From Auanema rhodensis (Eukaryota > Nematoda > Chromadorea > Rhabditida > Rhabditidae): a stretch of 64,000 nucleotides of DNA. The DNA lies in assembly GCA_964057225.1 (NCBI GenBank), contig OZ059897.1, forward strand, positions 10,788,001 to 10,852,000, in the 5' to 3' direction. Position 1 is the first letter of the stretch; the number at the start of each line of letters is the position of its first letter. Positions 11,965-21,165 of this stretch are shown piece after piece. Both the position numbers and the translations under genes were made by a program. The notes under the pieces are model-generated. The model saw nothing but the letters and a program-made list of their open reading frames with translations, was not told the DNA's origin and did no database searches.

Positions 11965-12036
11965 GGCAAGGTAGTATAGTGGTTAGTACTCCACGTTGTG
12001 GCCGTGGCGACACAGGTTCGATTCCTGTCTTGGGCA
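11965..12036 (+). tRNA. tRNA-His (GTG), damaged acceptor, probable pseudogene
   Basis: 5' acceptor strand reads GGCAAGG in place of GCCCAAG, giving mismatches at 2-71 and 4-69; the rest is consensus. Confidence 0.7.
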
Positions 12037-12295
12037 TTTTTTGTTTTGAAATTAAAATGCTATAAAATTATTGCTTGCTTGTCTTGTTAGATTTCTTTAA
12101 TTTGAATACTTATTCAAGTTCTAACAATTTTTGATTTAATCACGTTCAATCAACTGTATTGTTTTCAAAAATGAAGACATCTTTCAATTTTTGGTCATTG
12201 ATTAGAATTTTCATGTTGTCACACAGAAATTGAAGAATCTTAGTTCATTTCAGTAACAATGAACACACTAACTTTGTTAAGTTGTTGTAATATCG

Positions 12296-12367
12296 GCCCA
12301 AGTAGTATAGTGGTTAGTACTCCACGTTGTGGCCGTGGCGACACAGGTTCGATTCCTGTCTTGGGCA
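12296..12367 (+). tRNA. tRNA-His (GTG)
   Basis: Consensus body, class I flank. Confidence 0.93.
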
Positions 12368-12627
12368 TTTTTTGTTTTGAAATTTAAATGCTATAAAATT
12401 ATTGCTTGCTTGTCATGTTAGATTTGTTTAATTCAAATACTTATTTAAGTTCTAACAATTTTTGATTTAATCACGTTCAATTAACTGTATTGTTTTCAAA
12501 AATAAAGACATCTTTCAATTTCTGGTCATTGAATTAGAATTTTCATGTTGTCACACAGGAAATGAAGAATCTTAGTTCATTTCAGTAACAATGAACACAC
12601 TAACTTTGTTAAGTTGTTGTAATATCG

Positions 12628-12699
12628 GCCCAAGTAGTATAGTGGTTAGTACTCCACGTTGTGGCCGTGGCGACACAGGTTCGATTCCTGTCTTGGGCA
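12628..12699 (+). tRNA. tRNA-His (GTG)
   Basis: Consensus body, class I flank. Confidence 0.93.
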
Positions 12700-12958
12700 T
12701 TTTTTGTTTTGAAATTTAAATGCTATAAACATATTGCTTGCTTGTCTTGTTAGATTTGTTTAATTCAAATACTTATTTAAGTTCTAACAATTTTCGATTT
12801 AATCACGTTCAATCAACTATATTGTTTTCAAAAATGAAGACATCTTTCAATTTTTGGTCATTGATTAGAATTTTCATGTTGTCACACAGAAATTGAAGAA
12901 TCTTAGTTCATTTCAGTAACAATGAACACACTAACTTTGTTAAGTTGTTGTAATATCG

Positions 12959-13030
12959 GCCCAAGTAGTATAGTGGTTAGTACTCCACGTTGTGGCCGTG
13001 GCGACACAGGTTCGATTCCTGTCTTGGGCA
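12959..13030 (+). tRNA. tRNA-His (GTG)
   Basis: Consensus body, class I flank. Confidence 0.93.
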
Positions 13031-13288
13031 TTTTTTGTTTTGAAATTTAAATGCTATAAAATTATTGCTTGCTTGTCATGTTAGATTTGTTTAATTCAAA
13101 TACTTATTTAAGTTCTAACAATTTTTGATTTAATCACGTTCAATTAACTGTATTGTTTTCAAAAATAAAGACATCTTTCAATTTCTGGTCATTGAATTAG
13201 AATTTTCATGTTGTCACACAGGAAATGAAGAATCTTAGTTCATTTCAGTAACAATGAACACAATAATTTTGTTTAGTTTGTAATACCG

Positions 13289-13360
13289 GCCCAAGTAGTA
13301 TAGTGGTTAGTACTCCACGTTGTGGCCGTGGCGACACAGGTTCGATTCCTGTCTTGGGCA
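13289..13360 (+). tRNA. tRNA-His (GTG)
   Basis: Consensus body, class II flank; matches 34511. Confidence 0.93.
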
Positions 13361-13620
13361 TTTTTTGTTTTGAAATTTAAATGCTATAAAATTATTGCTT
13401 GCTTGTCATGTTAGATTTGTTTAATTTAAATACTCATTTAAGTTCCAACAATTTTCGATTAAATCACGTTCATTTAACTGTATTGTTTTCAAAAATAAAG
13501 ACAAAATTCAATTTCTGTTCATTGAATTAGAATTTTCATGTTGTCACACAGAAATTGAAGAATCTTAGTTCATTTCAGTAACAATGAATACACTATCTTT
13601 GTTAAGTTGTTGTAATATCG

Positions 13621-13692
13621 GCCCAAGTAGTATAGTGATTAGTACTCCACGTTGTGGCCGTGGCGACACAGGTTCGATTCCTGTCTTGGGCA
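13621..13692 (+). tRNA. tRNA-His (GTG), A19 variant
   Basis: G19 to A; matches 34843. Confidence 0.85.
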
Positions 13693-13952
13693 TTTTTTGT
13701 TTTGAAATTTAAATGCTATAAAATTATTGCTCGCTTGTCATGTTAGATTTGTTTAATTCAAATACTTATTTAAGTTCTAACAATTTTTGATTTAATCACG
13801 TTCAATTAACTGTATTGTTTTCAAAAATAAAGACAAAATTCAATTTCTGTTCATTGAATTAGAATTTTCATGTTGTCACACAGAAATTGAAGAATCTTAG
13901 TTCATTTCAGTAACAATGAACACACTAACTTTGTTAAGTTGTTGTAATATCG

Positions 13953-14024
13953 GCCCAAGTAGTATAGTGGTTAGTACTCCACGTTGTGGCCGTGGCGACA
14001 CAGGTTCGATTCCTGTCTTGGGCA
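13953..14024 (+). tRNA. tRNA-His (GTG)
   Basis: Consensus body, class I flank. Confidence 0.93.
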
Positions 14025-14284
14025 TTTTTTGTTTTGAAATTTAAATGCTATAAACATATTGCTTGCTTGTCATGTTAGATTTCTTTAATTTGAATACTTA
14101 TTCAAGTTATAACAATTTTTGATTTAATCACGTTCAATTAACTGTATTGTTTTCAAAAATAAAGACATCTTTCAATTTCTGGTCATTGAATTAGAATTTT
14201 CATGTTGTCACACAGAAATTGAAGAATCTTAGTTCATTTCAGTAACAATGAACACACTAACTTTGTTAAGTTGTTGTAATATCG

Positions 14285-14356
14285 GCTCAAGTAGTATAGT
14301 GGTTAGTACTCCACGTTGTGGCCGTGGCGACACAGGTTCGATTCCTGTCTTGGGCA
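14285..14356 (+). tRNA. tRNA-His (GTG), T3 variant
   Basis: U3-G70 wobble; matches 35507. Confidence 0.9.
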
Positions 14357-14616
14357 TTTTTTGTTTTGAAATTAAAATGCTATAAAATTAATGCTTGCTT
14401 GTCTTGTTAGATTTCTTTAATTTGAATACTTATTCAAGTTATAACAATTTTCGATTTAATCACGTTCAATCAACTGTATTGTTTTCAAAAATAAAGACAT
14501 CTTTCAATTTCTGGTCATTGAATTAGAATTTTCATGTTGTCACACAGAAATTGAAGAATCTTAGTTCATTTCAGTAACAATGAACACACTAACTTTGTTA
14601 AGTTGTTGTAATATCG

Positions 14617-14688
14617 GCCCAAGTAGTATAGTGGTTAGTACTCCACGTTGTGGCCGTGGCGACACAGGTTCGATTCCTGTCTTGGGCA
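14617..14688 (+). tRNA. tRNA-His (GTG)
   Basis: Consensus body, class I flank. Confidence 0.93.
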
Positions 14689-14948
14689 TTTTTTGTTTTG
14701 AAATTAAAATGCTATAAAATTATTGCTTGCTTGTCTTGTTAGATTTCTTTAATTTGAATACTTATTCAAGTTATAACAATTTTCGATTTAATCACGTTCA
14801 ATCAACTGTATTGTTTTCAAAAATAAAGACATCTTTCAATTTCTGGTCATTGAATTAGAATTTTCATGTTGTCACACAGAAATTGAAGAATCTTAGTTCA
14901 TTTCAGTAACAATGAACACACTAACTTTGTTAAATTGTTGTAATATCG

Positions 14949-15020
14949 GCCCAAGTAGTATATTGGTTAGTACTCCACGTTGTGGCCGTGGCGACACAGG
15001 TTCGATTCCTGTCTTGGGCA
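14949..15020 (+). tRNA. tRNA-His (GTG), T15 variant
   Basis: G15 to T removes the usual 15-48 (Levitt) pair; matches 36171. Confidence 0.85.
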
Positions 15021-15280
15021 TTTTTTGTTTTGAAATTAAAATGCTATAAAATTATTGCTTGCTTGTCTTGTTAGATTTGTTAAATTCAAATACTTATTTA
15101 AGTTCTAACAATTTTCGATTTAATCACGTTCAATCAACTGTATTGTTTTCAAAAATAAAGACAAAATTCAATTTCTGTTCGTTGAATTAGAATTTTCATG
15201 TTGTCACACAGAAATTGAAGAATCTTAGTTCAATTCAGTAACAACGAACACACTAACTTTGTTAAGTTGTTGTAATATCG

Positions 15281-15352
15281 GCCCAAGTAATATAGTGGTT
15301 AGTACTCCACGTTGTGGCCGTGGCGACACAGATTCGATTCCTGTCTTGGGCA
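15281..15352 (+). tRNA. tRNA-His (GTG), A10/A53 variant, probable pseudogene
   Basis: Both promoter boxes hit; matches 36503. Confidence 0.75.
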
Positions 15353-15612
15353 TTTTTTGTTTTGAAATTAAAATGCTACAAAATTATTGCTTGCTTGTCA
15401 TGTTAGATTTGTTTAATTCAAATACTTATTTAAGTTCTAACAATTATCGATTTAATCACGTTCAATCAACTGTATTGTTTTCAAAAATAAAGACATCTTT
15501 CAATTTCTGGTCATTGAATTAGAATTTTCATGTTGTCACACAGAAATTGAAGAATCTTAGTTCAATTCAGTAACAATGAACACACTAACTTTGTTAAGTT
15601 GTTGTAATATCG

Positions 15613-15684
15613 GCCCAAGTAGTATAGTGGTTAGTACTCCACGTTGTGGCCGTGGCGACACAGGTTCGATTCCTGTCTTGGGCA
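15613..15684 (+). tRNA. tRNA-His (GTG)
   Basis: Consensus body, class I flank. Confidence 0.93.
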
Positions 15685-15944
15685 TTTTTTGTTTTGAAAT
15701 TTAAATGCTATAAACATATTGCTTGCTTGTCATGTTAGATTTCTTTAATTTGAATACTTATTCAAGTTATAACAATTTTTGATTTAATCACGTTCAATTA
15801 ACTGTATTGTTTTCAAAAATAAAGACATCTTTCAATTTCTGGTCATTGAATTAGAATTTTCATGTTGTCACACAGAAATTGAAGAATCTTAGTTCATTTC
15901 AGTAACAATGAACACACTAACTTTGTTAAGTTGTTGTAATATCG

Positions 15945-16016
15945 GCCCAAGTACTATAGTGGTTAGTACTCCACGTTGTGGCCGTGGCGACACAGGTTCG
16001 ATTCCTGTCTTGGGCA
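15945..16016 (+). tRNA. tRNA-His (GTG), C10 variant
   Basis: G10 to C breaks the 10-25 pair and the A box; matches 37167. Confidence 0.8.
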
Positions 16017-16275
16017 TTTTTTGTTTTGAAATTTAAATGCTATAAAATTATTGCTTGCTTGTCATGTTAGATTTGTTTAATTCAAATACTTATTTAAGTT
16101 CTAACAATTTTTGATTTAATCACGTTCAATTAACTGTATTGTTTTCAAAAATAAAGACATCTTTCAATTTCTGGTCATTGATTAGAATTTTCATGTTGTC
16201 ACACAGAAATTGAAGAATCTTAGTTCATTTCAGTAACAATGAACACACTAACTTTGTTAAGTTGTTGTAATATCG

Positions 16276-16347
16276 GCCCAAGTAGTATAGTGGTTAGTAC
16301 TCCACGTTGTGGCCGTGGCGACACAGGTTCGATTCCTGTCTTGGGCA
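16276..16347 (+). tRNA. tRNA-His (GTG)
   Basis: Consensus body, class I flank; this region has one more unit than the left flank of element copy 2. Confidence 0.93.
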
Positions 16348-16606
16348 TTTTTTGTTTTGAAATTTAAATGCTATAAAATTATTGCTTGCTTGTCATGTTA
16401 GATTTGTTTATTTCAAATACTTATTTAAGTTCTAACAATTTTTGATTTAATCACGTTCAATTAACTGTATTGTTTTCAAAAATAAAGACATCTTTCAATT
16501 TCTGGTCATTGATTAGAATTTTCATGTTGTCACACAGAAATTGAAGAATCTTAGTTCATTTCAGTAACAATGAACACACTAACTTTGTTAAGTTGTTGTA
16601 ATATCG

Positions 16607-16678
16607 GCCCAAGTAGTATAGTGGTTAGTACTCCACGTTGTGGCCGTGGCGACACAGGTTCGATTCCTGTCTTGGGCA
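16607..16678 (+). tRNA. tRNA-His (GTG)
   Basis: Consensus body, class I flank; last unit before element copy 1. Confidence 0.93.
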
Positions 16679-16921
16679 TTTTTTGTTTTGAAATTTAAAT
16701 GCTATAAAATTATTGCTTGCTTGTCATGTTAGATTTGTTTAATTCAAATAATTATTTAAGTTCTAACAATTTTTGATTTAATCACGTTCAATTAACTGTA
16801 TTGTTTTCAAAAATAAAGACATCTTTCAATTTCTGGTCATTGAATTAGAATTTTCATGTTGTCACACAGGAAATGAAGAATCTTAGTTGATTTCAGTAAC
16901 AATGAACACAATAATTTTGTT

Positions 16922-16926
16922 TAGTT
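16922..16926. repeat. Target-site duplication TAGTT, left of copy 1
   Basis: Direct repeat of 26209-26213. Uninterrupted class II units read TTTAGTTTGTAATACC, so TAGTT occurs once in the empty site. A 5-bp duplication suits BEL/Pao integrases. Confidence 0.9.
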
Positions 16927-17222
16927 TGTCGCTTCGGCGAAGGTATTCGGTTGTGGGTATTCCGCTGAGAATTAATAGAACAGATAGTCAGTGGTAGAAT
17001 GCTTTATTAAAGAATTAACAATTCAACAAATAATAGATCGTCTATAGTCCGTTGAGCTTTGGTTGAGGTATATCGTATTTTCCGATCCCAAGGATGAAGA
17101 TATGGGAAGGCGGGCCGAAAAGTACAATCTGAAATAGACAAAGTAAAGGAAAACGATAAAAACAAAACTGAAATGGAACAAAACATAGAAAAAAGGATAA
17201 AAAATAATCGCTAACCGCGACA
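16927..17222 (-). repeat. 3' LTR of element copy 1 (296 bp)
   Basis: Starts TGTCGC and ends GCGACA, so the 6-bp ends are inverted. On the - strand an AATAAA polyadenylation signal lies at 17003-17008. A short inverted repeat CTTCG-G-CGAAG sits near the outer end. It differs from the 5' LTR by six bases, including an adjacent TA/AT pair. I see no clean polypurine tract just inside it; the adjoining - strand text is GCTGCGGCGGCAG. Confidence 0.95.
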
Positions 17223-17234
17223 CTGCCGCCGCAG

Positions 17235-17720
17235 CTAAGCCATTGGCCTTTTGCGACGTTGTCCGTCGCATAATGACCCATGATGCTTATCAGAGTTGCA
17301 TTTGTAGCAGTTAGTGCTACAGGGATGCTCGTGTAGAGCCGATAAGCATCGTAAGCATAATTTCAATTGATGAGCGCGGATTCCACGCTCCATAACAGAT
17401 GAATAGATGGGACAATTGCCTGTGCGGTAACCATCAGTAGTCACCTGATCGCAAAATAGGCAAGTTTTCGTTGGTTGCGTTTGTAATCGAATCAAATTCT
17501 GATTTTCATTCAGAATTTTCATAGCTTCAGAAATGATTCTGAAGTGATTGTCCAAATACTCACTCATGTATTGGAACTTTCGATTTAAACGATTTTCAAC
17601 GAGAACAAGAGTTCGAATAGAGGTAGGAAGGTTAGAATAGGAAGGATCTTTCAATTCTTCCTCAAAAGATGGTTCATTATGAACTGTAATAGAATGTTCA
17701 ATGTTAAAATCTTCTATCAA
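17235..17720 (-). CDS. Small 3' ORF with nucleocapsid-like zinc knuckles, copy 1
   Basis: 161 codons in a different frame from gag-pol-env, starting 17 nt inside the env end and finishing (TAG) 12 bp before the 3' LTR. Residues 35-80 (VENRLNRKFQYMSEYLDNHF and on) look helical. Residues 87-151 carry Cys/His clusters: CLFC...C at 87-103 with no His, CLRCLSALHEHPC at 122-134 and CYKCNSDKHHGSLC at 138-151 (CX2CX4HX4C). The spacing resembles the three-knuckle end of BEL/Pao Gag, so it may be a relocated or duplicated nucleocapsid module, or an accessory RNA-binding protein. The basic end QRRKRPMA could bind nucleic acid or act in nuclear localisation. It is unbroken while the main frame has several stops. 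Function unknown. Confidence 0.6.
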   Translation of the reverse strand: MIEDFNIEHSITVHNEPSFEEELKDPSYSNLPTSIRTLVLVENRLNRKFQYMSEYLDNHFRIISEAMKILNENQNLIRLQTQPTKTCLFCDQVTTDGYRTGNCPIYSSVMERGIRAHQLKLCLRCLSALHEHPCSTNCYKCNSDKHHGSLCDGQRRKRPMA

Positions 17721-18117
17721 AACAAAGATTTCTAAGAATAAAGAAAAACTTGGTTGTTGTATCTTTTATGATTTTTATAGTACGGAAAGCTGTGATCAAG
17801 AAAAAATAAATGGCTGGAGTACAACCTAGGTATCCCAAAAAACATATGAGGATCAGAAAAACAACGCAGATTAAAAACATCATCCAGTGTTCTTTAAAAA
17901 GTTTCAAAAAAGGAATTATGTCAGGTATTATAACTGAATTCTGATTTGAATGAATTTCATTAGGTTCACTAGTAGATGAATTAAAATATAATTGTCCCGT
18001 TACAATTATATCAATTTTTTCATGATTACATTTAGTATGACAAACTTCATTTATAATTGAATTATCTCTTTTAATATTGATATTTGTAATTTCATTGAAG
18101 GGTGAACATTTAATCAT
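17704..18117 (-). pseudogene. Envelope C-terminal segment with transmembrane anchor, copy 1
   Basis: 137 codons from the first Met, in the same frame as env and separated from it only by TAA at 18148-18150 and ten open codons. It has two Cys near the N-terminus (CHTKC), then a strong membrane span (WMMFLICVVFLILICFLGYLG), a second hydrophobic stretch, and a basic tail. This is what the end of a membrane-anchored fusion glycoprotein should look like, so I read it as the cut-off end of env and not as a separate gene. Its final codons overlap the start of the small zinc-knuckle ORF by 17 nt. Confidence 0.7.
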
Positions 18118-18147
18118 GAATACATCTTTTGAACACTCGATCGGTAT

Positions 18148-19650
18148 TTATGTTTCTTTAGATGACATACAAGAAAACAATGCAGATGCACCCTGCCCAC
18201 AAAAATAACATCCGGAGAGACTGATCAATAAGGGACGACAAGGTATATCATAGGAAAATGTATTACTGTCATATAAAAGTTCAGAATCAATTGAAACTGT
18301 AGTTTCATCAGACTGAGTTCGAAAAGTTAAGGATGTATCGGGTTTATAGATTGTTTCCGTGTTTGCCACATACGGAGGTAAAATATGAGAAAAATGTGTG
18401 AAATTATGTTGTGGACATATACAGCCAACAACATCGTTATTGATTTTGTTACAAGTACAATCGATAACCGTTGTACATCTTGAAAAATTGTCGGAAGTGT
18501 CTGCCTTCGAAATACATTGTACCATAAATGGAAAATGTGGTTCAACAGCAAAGATTTGATTGTTTGAAGCAACAAAATAATAATTATGAAGTGGAGTAGG
18601 AGGTTTGTCTTGTGTATTGATCGTCATATTGAAAAAAGAGTAATTCATCTTCAAATATGGTGGAATTGTGATATTATAAATATTTTTATCTTTAACAATA
18701 TGTGTTGTAATTTCAAAAGTTGAAGATGTTGTCCAATCTTCACATTTAAATACTTCAAATATGTCGTCCGAAGTAGGTACATGTTCTAATTTGTAGAAAA
18801 GACAAGGGTTTTCCCAAAATGTCAAACAACGCCATATATGTGCTGAAGATCGGACACATTTGGATTGTGTTGGATAATTATATGGTTCGAATTCAGAAAT
18901 ACGAGAGCGATGATTCATAGTTTCACAAGTTTGATCACAAGATCCCATATGAGCACATCGAAAATCAACGGTTAGTTTAGGCAAAGTAGCCTTTGTAAAA
19001 AATTTTGTGGTTTTCTTACATTCAAAACTTGTATATAATTTTCGAATTTGAATATAACCAATAGAATGATTTTTAAATTTTATATCCAGGCATAAATCTT
19101 TAACTCCAGGAGAAAAAACTATTTGATCACTATATTGGTGATAACATTGAGTACGATTCAGACAATGTGTAGAAACTGAATGAATAACGTGATGATCGGT
19201 ACAAGCAGTAGCATTATTGATAAAAAATATTGTAAGTATACTGATAATTGATAATCGAGAACCTCTTTTCCAAAATAGAGGATATAATTTAGGTTCTATA
19301 TGTGGAATATTCTCAGATGAAATTGGAGGAGGTTCAATAACTCCTAATTCGATATCATTCTGTTCCGGAGTATGAGGTCTATATGTGAAAAAAGAAGATA
19401 TGTAACGAATAGTATTAGACCAGGAATTATATCGATATTGATGGAATCCTATGCGTATACAACAACAAAGGATGCCAAATAAACAACAAAGTGGTAAGAA
19501 CAATGACCACATGGCAAGATGAGGAGCACAATGTGAGTTTCCAAGCAAATGTATGGATAAAAACTTTGCCTCATCACATACTACAGAATTTGCAGATGCT
19601 ACGGGTAAAAATATCGATATTATTGTAAAAATTAAAATTGCAGACGTCAT
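18148..19650 (-). CDS. env: Envelope glycoprotein, phlebovirus-G2-like, N-terminal 500 codons, copy 1
   Basis: The frame is the integrase frame. The first ATG (19650) directly precedes a hydrophobic stretch, TSAILIFTIISIFLPVASA, which looks like a signal peptide. Further hydrophobic segments lie at about 45-65 (LAMWSLFLPLCCLFGILCCC) and 132-148, the latter followed by a long cysteine-rich ectodomain starting TACTDHH. Near the end GCYFCGQGASALFSC matches the type of motif seen in phlebovirus G2 (Gc) class II fusion proteins and in envelopes of nematode BEL/Pao elements. Many NxS/T sites are present. The ORF stops at TAA before the membrane anchor, which continues in frame downstream. If translated it would be a truncated, unanchored product. 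Family assignment is from motif recall, not a search. Confidence 0.7.
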   Translation of the reverse strand: MTSAILIFTIISIFLPVASANSVVCDEAKFLSIHLLGNSHCAPHLAMWSLFLPLCCLFGILCCCIRIGFHQYRYNSWSNTIRYISSFFTYRPHTPEQNDIELGVIEPPPISSENIPHIEPKLYPLFWKRGSRLSIISILTIFFINNATACTDHHVIHSVSTHCLNRTQCYHQYSDQIVFSPGVKDLCLDIKFKNHSIGYIQIRKLYTSFECKKTTKFFTKATLPKLTVDFRCAHMGSCDQTCETMNHRSRISEFEPYNYPTQSKCVRSSAHIWRCLTFWENPCLFYKLEHVPTSDDIFEVFKCEDWTTSSTFEITTHIVKDKNIYNITIPPYLKMNYSFFNMTINTQDKPPTPLHNYYFVASNNQIFAVEPHFPFMVQCISKADTSDNFSRCTTVIDCTCNKINNDVVGCICPQHNFTHFSHILPPYVANTETIYKPDTSLTFRTQSDETTVSIDSELLYDSNTFSYDIPCRPLLISLSGCYFCGQGASALFSCMSSKET

Positions 19651-19857
19651 TGCTGATTTGAAATTCTTTCGCGAAGCGTATGTGATGTGATTCCGTAAAG
19701 GTAAGGTGCGAACACGGTTTGCGTTTGTTTCAGTAGATGGTTTTACGTCGTTTTGGTCAATGGTAGGCAAAATTATGGTTTGTTTTGCTTTACTTGTGTT
19801 TTTCTTTTGTAATTTTTTACGATTATCGTCAGGCGTATGATCTGGACCCCATAATTG

Positions 19858-21126
19858 TTATTCAGCTTCTTCCTCAAGGATCGGATTATGTATCGAAGAA
19901 ATTTTGGACGTAGGTATGTAAATTTTTTGAGGATTATTAATATCTATTGATTCAGGACATGTAACCACATTGTTCGTTTCATGGATTGAAGGTACAGGTG
20001 AGTTTGATCTTATAATATATTCCTGTATTGGTTGAGCATCAAGGTTCATCATATCCGAAGCAGATCCTACCTTCAAAGACAATGAAGTGTCTTCGGAAGG
20101 AGTAGATTGAGGAATTGATGTCATATCAGGTAAAACACTTCGTAATTCAAGTGGATATAGATGATTTAAGGAACGAGATATGATGTTCCCAGCTGGAGTG
20201 AGAACTTTAGCTGTACGAATGAATCCATCAGAACTACTTATAAGTTCTGTGATTCGACCAAGTTTCCATTGACCACGAGGTGAGTTATCATTATGTATAA
20301 CTACAATTTCACCAATATTAGGTTTATTGGCATTTGCTGAAGGTTGTTTTCGGGAATGTTTGTATATATCACGAATATATATCAAATATTCTGTTTGAAA
20401 TTTATCCCAAAACATCGTAGCTGCATCAGAAGTAAGTTGTAAAGTTTCTAATGCTTGTTCAACGTTTTGTATTACAGGAATATCAATGGAATTATTATAA
20501 ACTTGAGAACCACAATTATCCGGTAGGGAAAGAACAAGACCAGGCGAAATGAAATCGACAGGACGAATAGGTACGTGATTTATATTATTTAGATCTGGAT
20601 GTGTTAAAGGCCTTGTGTTAATGACTGCTTCAATTTTGACAATTAAAGTTAATAATTTATCAAATGTTAATTTATTTCGTTGTATTGCCTTTTTCATTGC
20701 ATTTTTAGTAATTCCCACCATTCTTTCCCAAGAACCTCCTTTCCATGGAGACTTAGGTGTGTTAAAGAGCCAATTTATGTTATTTTTGGCTAGATGGACT
20801 ACAATATCAGCTGGGGTGAAATTAAATTCAGCTGATTTTTGTATTGTCTCAATTAATTGAGCTCCGAGAATAAAATTACCCCCACAATCACTTCGCATTG
20901 TGGTTGGTAAACCTCGTCGGGCTATGAAACGAGTGAAAGCGTTCATAAATGAAGTCGCTGTTTGATCATAGACCATTTCAAAATGAATGGCACGTATGGT
21001 TAAGCAAGTAAAAAGACATACATAGACCTTATGTCCACTTTTAAGCATAATAGGTCCAAATAAGTCGCAACCAGTGTTAAGAAATGGTTTAGTTAATATC
21101 ACTCTATCTTTAGGCAATGAAGGCAT
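19858..21126 (-). CDS. Integrase core, copy 1 (truncated by TAA)
   Basis: 422 codons in the same frame as pol, after a 13-codon open gap. It catalyses strand transfer of element DNA into the genome. The DDE triad is visible: Asp21 in GCDLFGP, Asp80 in RSDCGGNF and Glu134 in PWKGGSWERMV. A C-terminal part with RGQWKLGRI (about 290) is the usual end domain of BEL/Pao and Gypsy integrases. In this copy the frame stops at TAA after EEEAE; in copy 2 the codon is TTA and the frame runs on into the envelope. The stop is the only transversion among the differences between copies, and is probably a late mutation here. Confidence 0.85.
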   Translation of the reverse strand: MPSLPKDRVILTKPFLNTGCDLFGPIMLKSGHKVYVCLFTCLTIRAIHFEMVYDQTATSFMNAFTRFIARRGLPTTMRSDCGGNFILGAQLIETIQKSAEFNFTPADIVVHLAKNNINWLFNTPKSPWKGGSWERMVGITKNAMKKAIQRNKLTFDKLLTLIVKIEAVINTRPLTHPDLNNINHVPIRPVDFISPGLVLSLPDNCGSQVYNNSIDIPVIQNVEQALETLQLTSDAATMFWDKFQTEYLIYIRDIYKHSRKQPSANANKPNIGEIVVIHNDNSPRGQWKLGRITELISSSDGFIRTAKVLTPAGNIISRSLNHLYPLELRSVLPDMTSIPQSTPSEDTSLSLKVGSASDMMNLDAQPIQEYIIRSNSPVPSIHETNNVVTCPESIDINNPQKIYIPTSKISSIHNPILEEEAE

Positions 21127-21165
21127 ATCAGGAGTGCCATATGGTAAAGATTGATATTTATTGCA

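Larger units (their letters stand above)
1..16926 (+). repeat. Tandem tRNA-His repeat array, segment A (51 units)
   Basis: Unit of 330-332 bp: a 72-nt tRNA-His body followed by about 259 nt of AT-rich spacer. The body folds as 7-bp acceptor (GCCCAAG/CTTGGGC), 4-bp D stem (GTAT/GTAC), 5-bp anticodon stem (CCACG/CGTGG) with loop TTGTGGC (anticodon GTG), 4-nt variable loop and 5-bp T stem (ACAGG/CCTGT), then A73; no CCA is encoded. A box TAGTATAGTGG and B box GGTTCGATTCC fit the Pol III consensus, and six T residues follow A73 directly. Two 5' flank types occur: class I (ends TTGTAATATCG) and class II (ends TTTGTAATACCG, linked to spacer text ACAGGAAATG). Subfamilies recur every 7 units (2676, 4995 and 7317 share T50). 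Spacers hold no other gene that I can see. Base numbers in the tRNA entries are standard tRNA numbering. Confidence 0.97.

Noticed and set aside
1..16926. CRISPR-like regular repeat
   Set aside because: The whole 331-bp unit repeats, spacer included, and the conserved core is a tRNA gene with Pol III signals.
1..16926. Mitochondrial or bacterial origin of the tRNA array, suggested by the encoded G-1
   Set aside because: Good A and B boxes, T6 Pol III stops, A73 (bacterial tRNA-His has C73) and the metazoan-type retroelements favour a nuclear eukaryotic array.
17023..17281. Hydrophobic - strand ORFs of 79-82 codons crossing into the 3' LTR (and 37913-38171), and the 93-codon ORF at 26009-26290 and 46899-47180
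   Set aside because: They overlap LTR, poly(A)-signal and tRNA sequence in frames unrelated to the element genes; the hydrophobic run comes from T-rich LTR text.
19651..19770. Envelope start at 19770 in copy 1
   Set aside because: That codon is TTG. The first ATG of the frame is at 19650, directly before a signal-like hydrophobic stretch.
20615..20860. + strand ORFs opposite the element genes (also 24140-24460, 41505-41750, 45030-45350, 38434-38625) and - strand out-of-frame ORFs (18327-18575, 22992-23210)
   Set aside because: They are shadows of the long - strand frame, with no recognisable domains. The 38434 ORF exists in one copy only because of a silent difference at 38476.
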